From: Crocodylus rhombifer
Taxonomy: Eukaryota; Chordata; Crocodylia; Crocodylidae
DNA length: 64,000 nt
Assembly: GCA_038503035.1 (NCBI GenBank)
Contig: JAVSML010024021.1
Span: forward strand, 250,312-314,311
Reading direction: 5' to 3'
Numbering within the stretch: position 1 is the stretch's first letter; every line of letters begins with the position of its first letter. The position numbers and the translations under genes are program-made. The notes beneath the pieces are model-generated. The model saw only the letters and a list, made by a program, of their open reading frames with translations, ran no database searches and had not been told where the DNA came from. Below, in pieces: positions 56,431 through 64,000 of the stretch.

Positions 56431-59400
56431 AGCTAAATACCTCCCTCAATATCATCTATAAATGGCAGGATCATATGATAAATTTTCTTTACTGCACGCT
56501 ACTGATAGCTTGCCAAGGAATTATTTTCTTAGGATTTATTTTTGCATTTCAAGCATCTGAGTGCCTTTTAAATAACCAAGATCCTTCAAATATATCCTAG
56601 AAAACAAATGTCTTCTTTCCTGGCCCAGGACTGTAACCTCAAAGGCAGGATAAGCTTTTTATATCAGAACCTCATTCACCATATACAATAGATCATAATC
56701 TAACAACCCTGTGGGGAATTGTTTTAGGGCTCCTGCTGATGGAGTTCTGCTGCAAAGAGGTCAGATGATAAAGCCAGTATGAAGGCCCAAGGCCATGATT
56801 AAAGTTTCATGTAATTTCCCACAATTCTGTAGGTGCCTGGGCCCAAACACTTTCTAGGGATATTCCCCCAGCAGGCAGATGCAATGGGCTTTGAGAGCTA
56901 CCCCATGTTTATGTCCATTTTAGAAGAGGGACAACAACAACAAAAACAAAAAATAGTTTTTTAAAGTAGACTCAGTTGCAACTTAATCTATGGAAAAATT
57001 TTTGTCACTTCATGAACTATTGTCTCCCGTAAACCTCCCCACTACCATTTTCTGTAGTAGATTGATAGCCTGACAATGATTTCAGAAAGAAGAGGAGTTT
57101 GAAACAAGGAGGTCACAGATGGCTAATGGAGTGACATGGGACCTCTTGCAACTTATCTGGCAGCGAGGACTAATGACAGCTTGTTCAGGGGTTATTCTGG
57201 TCACTATCAATGGGACAGCCAGATTAAGCAAGGCAAAAGGCCAAAGACCTTGTCCATCTGCTAGTTTCTCCCTTAAGCTTTATATAGATGATAGTTGAAT
57301 GCAACAGAAGACAAGAAAGTTGATATTATCTACAACTGGAAGTGAATAGATTAAAAAGTTATGCTTACCTTATACTCATATATTCTATAAAGAACTTCAT
57401 ATTGGCCATCAGGAATAAAAACATGATTTTGATATAGAGTTTCTAGTTATGCCACAGATGTGCATGATACTTGACACAAATATTCAAAAGGAACTTAAGA
57501 GCCTAGCAATTATAATAGAAGATATGCAGACAAAAGATAATGATAAGAAGGAATGAATGTTATATGAATACACAGTAGAGTTTAAGAGTACATTTGTAAT
57601 TCTTACATTTTTTAGTTTATTTCTTTTGTGTAGCATACCAACTTCACCTGGAGAACCAAGAATTTTTTTAAAAAACAAAAGCTTTTGAGATATGATTCTC
57701 AAATATTTTCATTAAATATGAAAAGAGTTTTATAGAAACCTATGTTTTTGGTTCATATAATTCCAAAGTGCCTCCTCCTGTCTGTTTCTGCACCATACTC
57801 ATTTACAACAACATGCTCTAAAACTCTGATAAATAGAAAGCTTTACAATTGTTTGAGTGAGGTGAAGTTAAGCAAAACAGTCGCTTTACAGGTTGTGACT
57901 ATCAAAGAGAGATTGACAAGGCCATCACCAGATGTACAAGCTGGTATTATTCCATGATGATATTAATTAGACTTCTGTGGAGCATCCCACTCATTTTCCA
58001 GCTATGTATGAGAAAAGCAGTGATTCCCTGATCACCTGGGAAATACATGGCTTTCCTGTCACTTTTACTATACCCAGGCTAGAGGATGCAATTGAGAAGG
58101 CCTCAAAGTGTTCTTAAAATAAAATGTTGTATCATCTCCTTAAGCAGCTAGAACATAATAAGTCTACAATAGTTTGGAAATAAACATAGCACTAACTTCC
58201 AGTAACATTAAACATGTCCTACAAAGAATAATTATTTATCCATTGAGATTAAAACATAAATGCTGGGTGGTCTCATTCAATTCCCAGGTATAGTGTAGCA
58301 TAAGCTTGTGTTTCAGATTTTAAAAAAAAAGCAAGTGTAAGTGCACTATCTTATTTCTTTACAGGGAGTAAAAAATAATTATGGAGAGGCGCAGTTTTGC
58401 TGGGCCCTTAGATGATACTCTACTACTAAAGGACAGAATCTCCCTGCTTGGCATAAATGTCTACAAGACAACAGACTGATTCATCACCTATTTCATCCAA
58501 AGAGTTAATCTTTATAAATGAGTTTATTGACCCATAGCCCTGCTTACCATCCCATGCTTCAGTGAATCAATCAACAGCTACAAAATGCAGGTTGGGGGGA
58601 GGCCCTGAAGGAAAAACTAGGAACAGGCATGTTATTTGTTATCAGTGCACCCAGGTAGTTTCAATTTATTGACCGTCTCTGTGGTGAGTAACATTGTTTT
58701 TGAAAGCCCTTGAACCAATGAGTTGTGTGCACTCTCTGATGGCTTTCATAGCAGGTGTTTATAGCCTACAACATATGGCTAACAGGGACAAAAAGTTATG
58801 TGAATGTATATATAAGTTCTAGCTGCATTCCCCAGAGTGATTATGTGCTTGCATGCTTAATAAGCCTTTCAATATATATAATACACACATAATTTGGATG
58901 TTCTCTTATGTACAGGCTGAGGACATGAGCCATCCATGATGATTGCACCTTGGATCATTGAGCCTAATTCCAGTTCAGTGAACAAAAGATGAAAGAGGAG
59001 CATTGTGTAGGCTAGCAGTACAACTATAAAAACACAAGTTACTTTAAATCATATATATATGGCATCAGTAGAAATTTAAATCATAGCACTCGGGTCTGGA
59101 TGGGAAGGTATTTGTCGTGAAGCTATAATGGTCCCCACAGGAGGTTCAGAACACCACCCCACAGAAAATGAAACATAGGATCTCATTAAATAACAGTTTT
59201 TAGAATGTATTAGTGGGATGGTGGTTTGGATGACATCAGTACTACAACCAAGTCATTCAGTCTGCAACTAATAAAGACAAAGGCACCAGCATCTTTCCAA
59301 GGGAATACAACATTTCAAAGCACAACAGAATGAGTTCCTTACGTGAGTGGATCAGCACAGTTGGTTTGCACCAACATTTATAATCCTCATCTGCACAGAG

Positions 59401-60537
59401 TGCTTTATTTCAGCTCAAGAAAGAAAATAAACATTAAAGCTCCTTTTCCTTATGAGCAATTTTAGATTTCAGGGCACTGACGTGAAATATGTACACTTTG
59501 CCAACCACCTTGTTCTCTAGGGTTATTCTGGGCATGGAAAGCCTACTCTGAGCACAAAAATCATTCTTAAAATTTGTAGTTTAATATCAAGAGTGTTAAG
59601 ACTAATTAAGGCAGCATTAAGTTTATGAGACAACACAAGAAATTAACTTATTCTTAACATGACTGAAAGGGGCACATTTTTCTCTATTTTTTGTTGGCAA
59701 GGTCATTACTAGATTAGGGTATATTTTATTTATTTATTTTTTACAAGGTAAAAAAAAACCAGAGATCACCACAATACATTCCTTTAGAATTTACGGGAAA
59801 CTTTCCCCAAAACTACATAAATAACCCTCAAAGTAGCATAGTCAATAAAAAATAGAATTCATTAGAATAATGAGTTATAAGATAGAGGTGTTGCTCTATT
59901 CAAAGACACCTTCTCAGGACACTTATTTCATATTTTGAAAGTAGAAGAACCCCAAGAAGCAACACCACAGTATGAAGCAGGTATCCAATAGTTGGAAAAT
60001 GACTTTACAAAAAAAACCCATTTTTTCTGGGAATAAGTGGTCAGGACCAAAACCCCTGGTTTAATGAGGACTGCTCTAGAACTAAAGATGATTTACTAGA
60101 TTCTGTGGAGGAATAAAAGTCTAAGGATGACTATGCCAGCTTCCAACAGTTCAAGAAGATTAGAATAGAACAAAACAATTAATCTAAAAGAAAAAGAAAC
60201 AACATCAAGTGAAGCTATGGGAGGAACCAGGAGCTGATGGGGAAAATAATGAAAACTGACATTTTTGATAAAGTATAGACAAACAGACAAAAAGGTTAGC
60301 TTAATTCCTGATGCACATGTCCCTGAAGTTAAACTCATTTTTTTTAAAATAAGACTCATTTAATAACTTACTTGAAGAAGGTGAAGGAAGTGGTGGCTTC
60401 TCATTGAAGGAAACTGTATTTGTTAAAACTACAAACAGTTCAGTATTTCACCTCTATCTCAAGTAAGATAGGAATTGCTTTGAAAAATAAAATCTAAAAT
60501 CTAACATACATACTAAGCATTTCACTTGTGGATTTAA
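56431..60537. other. AT-rich stretch with no recognised gene
   Basis: Only short frames without domains were seen, plus small AT or CA runs near 58870-58890 and 59055. Confidence 0.5.
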
Positions 60538-60650
60538 TATATATTACATAATGTGTGCGTGTTTGTGTGCATGTGTGTACACACACACAGGTCTGGATAC
60601 AGATTTAGATACATATATCTAGATCTAGCTGTGTGTGTATGTATATATAT
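60538..60650. repeat. TG/CA and TA microsatellite
   Basis: GTGTGCGTGTTTGTGTGCATGTG-like runs, then ACACACACAC at about 60581-60590, and a TGTGTGTATGTATATATAT tract lead directly into the hAT element at 60651. Confidence 0.8.
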
Positions 60651-61668
60651 TTGGGCTGTGCAAAATTTCAAGGGTGTTTCATTTCTTTTGACTCATTTTG
60701 TGCTCATAACAGAGAAATTGAAATGAAATGAAAGGCTCCAAAATGAAACAAGGGCACTCAAAATGTTTCAAGTTTTGAAGCTGGCTTCCTTGCAGCTAGA
60801 CAGAAACTAAGGAGAGGGAAGAGGAAAAGGGGGAAGGACTGCTCTGATATTGACATCTAGCTCCTGGTTCAATTTCCCAACTCTTTGATTGCTTTCCCCA
60901 GTTCTTCCCAAGGGGTGTGGGCCCCTGATTTGTGTGCAGGGTTTCAGCCGGCAGCTGCTGCAGGCTGGGGCCAGCAGCAGCCACTTTGTGCCTGCACTGA
61001 CCCCAGCCTGCAGCAGCAGCCTGCTGAAGCCCAGTGCATAGATCTTGGGGCTACACACTGGCTGCAAAGCATGAGGATGACAGCATACTGCTGCTGCCAT
61101 CTGGGGCCAGTGTCAGCACCTGAGTCTGCTTGGTGCAGCCTACACCAAACGCTGGGAAGAACTCAGTGCTGGTGCTGGCCCCAGCTGGCAGTGGCAGCCT
61201 GCAGTCATCCTGTGTGCAGATCTGGGGGCCCACACCCCACAGGAGGTCTGCAGGGCTGTGCCAGACTCCTCCCAGGAGTCTGTGTGACAGATAACAGCAG
61301 GATGCCACTACCAGCAAGTGATACTAGGTTTGCTTTTAAGAGGTTGAAGTGCAGTTTCACAAAACCCCCTGTGCATATAACTCTTTGAAACCTGGCAGGA
61401 TTCATGCCCTCAGAAGGAGGAATGAATCTCTGCAATTTCCATCCAAACGAGGCAAGAAATGACAAAGGTATAAGCATTTTTGTGATTCCCCATTATAGCC
61501 TATGGGCGAAATGTCGAAACGCGTTGAAATAGCGTTGAAACAGTGGAACAGTTTCTGCAAAAAAGATATGGAACAGAACAGTACTTCAAAATAGTGAAAC
61601 AACACACTGTCCCTTTGAAATGGTGAAACTGAAGTAAAAATGAAACGGTGCTATTTCACACAGCCCTA
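60651..61668. mobile_element. Foldback hAT-family element, copy 3
   Basis: The ends are TTGGGCTGTGCAAAA and the inverse of TAGGGCTGTGTGAAA. Flanks ATATATAT and ATGTGTAT are an imperfect 8-bp duplication inside microsatellite DNA. It shares the CCTGGCAGGATTCATGCCCTCAG unit, the GATTCCCCATTATAGCCTATGGGCGAAATG phrase (here in parts) and a GC-rich core (about 60785-61330) with copy 2. Frames of up to 167 codons in the core are by-products. No transposase is present. Confidence 0.8.
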
Positions 61669-61760
61669 ATGTGTATATAGTCTTTGTCCTGTATATACGT
61701 GTTTGTGTATATATGCACACATGCATATATACTTTTATTTATACACACACAAAATCCAGA
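61669..61760. repeat. TG/TA/CA microsatellite
   Basis: GTGTATATAG, GTTTGTGTATATATGCACACATGC-like sequence and ACACACAC runs continue the microsatellite that was interrupted by hAT copy 3. Confidence 0.75.
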
Positions 61761-63589
61761 TGCAAAATGTTTAGTGTGTGTGCATTAGGTTTTATTTTTT
61801 AAAGCCATTCCTATCCAATGTTGAACAGAACCATTTTATCCATGTTTAAGCATTTAAAACTGGTTAAATACGGTTAAGGTTGAATACCTATTGTAGCTGA
61901 AGTAACATGTTAGTCAGCAAAAGAGTATTCACTTTTCTCAGTTCTTAAGAAAAAAAAATCTTAGTTTAACTTTCCAAAAAGAAGCCAGAGTAATGTTGTC
62001 TATTGTACAACTTGAGCTTACCATTTTCTATTGACTTCCTTCCTTTGCCATTATCACAAAGTGGACAGTCCTCACAGCTTTAGTTATTATGCCTTTGGAG
62101 AATGAATGTAAAGCTCTACTCCTGTAGATCCAATTCATCAAATTCTGCATATACTGGGATACTATCCAAGTAAAAAGCTCAAACAATTCTTTACCTTTAT
62201 GACAAAATTTGAAACAGGACATAGACACTTATGTATAGGTTTACTTTGTTAAATTATCTTTTCCAGCCAGTTTGTATACTTGCAAACAACCACCTGTGAC
62301 ATTTGAATTAAGAAAATATCAGTCTAGAACTAAGTCTGTCTGTGGGTATAACTTCACTGCTCACCCACATCTTGAGCTCCCAAGGTCTCAGATTACTGGA
62401 CCAGACTCCTTGGCACAGGTATGACCATACACCCTGGAATTACACTTAGGCTCTTTAACCTATATATTGTGCAAAGCTGACTACTTTGCAGATTACCAGG
62501 CCTATGGAGTAGGTCTGGGTGTGCAGGGCTTAATTCTTGATGGCATGCCCAATTTCACTCAGGATGCAATATAGGCATAGACAATACATCTACTGTATCC
62601 TTCATACTGAATACTACTTTTTTGTCTCAGTGAGATGCAAAAGCCATAGGTATGAACGTCATAGGTAAAGAAGATTAGCTGGTAATGTGCTGAGCAAGAT
62701 GCCCTAGTTTTCCATAGCTACCAAATGTACACAAATCTACTACAGCTTTTCATATACACGTATTAGTAGTAGTAGCAGCAGCAGCAATTTATTTAAAGAT
62801 TTCAGCAAATGGTATGATAAAATGAGAAATGAAATGCATACAATAAAACAGCACCTACATAAATACAGTTCCTGCTAAAAAATGCACCATAAGATTACCC
62901 ATTCCACAAGCCCATGCAAAATTAAAACAGAACATAGTATATGATAATATAAAAGAAAAAATAAAATTAAGTACATGAAGATAAAAAGCAAACATGAGAG
63001 TTCTATTTGATTTTGGCCCTTATTATTTGTGCAAATATAGCCAAAGGCTAGCTAGGGAGATAAATGACACAAACTGGTATAAGTAATTGAACCCCAGTTC
63101 AAATCTGTAATACAACACAAATTCAGTGCATAAAAAATGCTTTCAAAATGACTGAAACCATTTTAAGATAAACCTGGATGGATGTAGTATCAGACTTAAT
63201 TGATTTAGGTTAAATAGGTTTATTGGACTTCTGTCCTAGATTTCCTCCAGATTCAAGATGTCTGCTCTAGCAGGACAGGGAGACAGGCTCTAACACACCC
63301 TAGCTTCTGGCTTGGGCCAATGCAGGCATATAGCTGCATTTCCAGAATAAAAAGTAAATGTCTATTGCTTATCAGCTCTATCTATGCAGCATATACTAAC
63401 CTGCAAAGATAAAATCGATACAGCCTTGGTCATTTTGACTCACTGTATTTAGGCAAGAAGTATATGACAAACTCCAAGCTTTAGGAAGAAACCAGATTCA
63501 TTTTTTCATTAACCCCACATTTAAAATTTCCGACTAATAGATAGATCCATTTTCCTCCTATTCTGTTTAATCAGAGAATAAACTGTACC
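61761..63589. other. AT-rich stretch with no recognised gene
   Basis: No exon-like or repeat signal was found except an (AGT)n(AGC)n trinucleotide tract at about 62763-62787. Confidence 0.5.
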
Positions 63590-64000
63590 AATGGAGAGAA
63601 GAGATAGAGGGAAGAGGAATGAAGATTAATTTATATAAAACAAAATATTTGCACTGTGTTTTCTCTGATGTTGGAAATGTGATAATCGATGAAAAACACT
63701 TAAAAAAAATTGACAAGTTCAAGTATCTGGGATCAACCATTCAGAGGAATGCAGTTAGATGAAGATTTGAATCAATGAATAACAGCAGGGTAGACAACTT
63801 GGAAATTAGCAACAGAAATATTATGCAATGGGAGAGTATCAGTGAAACTGAAGGGAAAAGTCTACAAGATATGTACATCCAATGTTACTGTATTTATTGG
63901 AGCCATGGGCCCCTGAAGAAAACTCAGGAAAGGAGACTGAATGTGACTGAGATAAAAATGCTCTGCTGGATGCATGTAGTGATCAAGATGGATAAAGTGA
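63590..64000 (+). mobile_element. RTE-like LINE reverse-transcriptase fragment, runs off the window
   Basis: The translation shows NLYKTKYLHCVF-like text, KIDKFKYLGSTIQRN at about 63705-63752, a decayed linker with KVY-like and TQERRL phrases, and LNVTEIKMLCWMHVV at about 63937-63981. The order FKYLGSTIQ ... EMRMLRWM is typical of the post-catalytic part of RTE-clade reverse transcriptases. The frame is broken (for example a stop right after RNAVR), so it is an old copy. The element continues past position 64000. Confidence 0.65.

Noticed and set aside
60885..61388. 167-codon frame
   Set aside because: It is inside hAT copy 3 and is low-complexity, rich in Ala, Gln and Cys. It is a by-product of the GC-rich core.

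Overview
The window looks like gene-poor nuclear DNA from an amniote, most likely a sauropsid such as a crocodilian or turtle. The main evidence is the repeat content: several CR1 LINE copies of different ages (one still carrying recognisable ORF1 and ORF2), RTE-like LINE sequence, hAT and Tigger-like DNA transposons, and an endogenous retrovirus. No host exon, RNA gene, CRISPR array or bacterial-type operon could be supported. The species is an inference from repeat types.

Layout. 1-7.6 kb: AT-rich DNA with a hAT MITE (2499-2958, 8-bp target duplication), a foldback MITE (about 3616-3912), and an old CR1 (5191-7203) split by a younger CR1 (5536-6372). 7.64-19.44 kb: a complete but dead endogenous retrovirus bounded by 5-bp GCCAC duplications. 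Its order is 5' LTR, tRNA-Lys-like primer site, gag, a -1 frameshift signal, protease, pol, env, polypurine tract, 3' LTR. A CR1 of about 3.7 kb in the same orientation sits inside the reverse transcriptase. 19.45-20.68 kb: a solo LTR of another family, inserted 8 bp beyond the provirus 3' LTR, with its own GTTAT duplication. 21.8-23.0 kb: a repeat with 10-bp terminal inverted repeats around a degenerate GC-rich minisatellite. 23-64 kb: AT-rich intergenic or intronic DNA with a reverse-strand CR1 tail (30.8 kb), three copies of one long foldback hAT family (36.2, 55.4 and 60.7 kb), a second LTR-like element (45.7-46.2 kb) whose 3' end resembles that of the main provirus, old CR1 tails (46.7 and 52.7 kb), several MITEs and a Tigger-like element (53.8 kb), microsatellites, and an RTE-like LINE running off the right edge.

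How the parts fit together. In the provirus, gag ends on an in-frame A AAA AAC heptamer. Seven bases further on is a 7-bp hairpin, and the -1 frame is open straight into the protease, so Gag-Pro-Pol was presumably made by -1 frameshifting. Gag has a PPPPY late-domain motif and a 12-residue tandem repeat but no CCHC zinc knuckle. All virus genes carry stops or frameshifts. The CR1 insertion coincides with loss of the reverse-transcriptase segment that should hold the first catalytic aspartate, so nothing here is expected to be a functional virus. The most notable items are the decayed provirus with its clear frameshift signal and unusual Gag, and the three-copy foldback hAT family.
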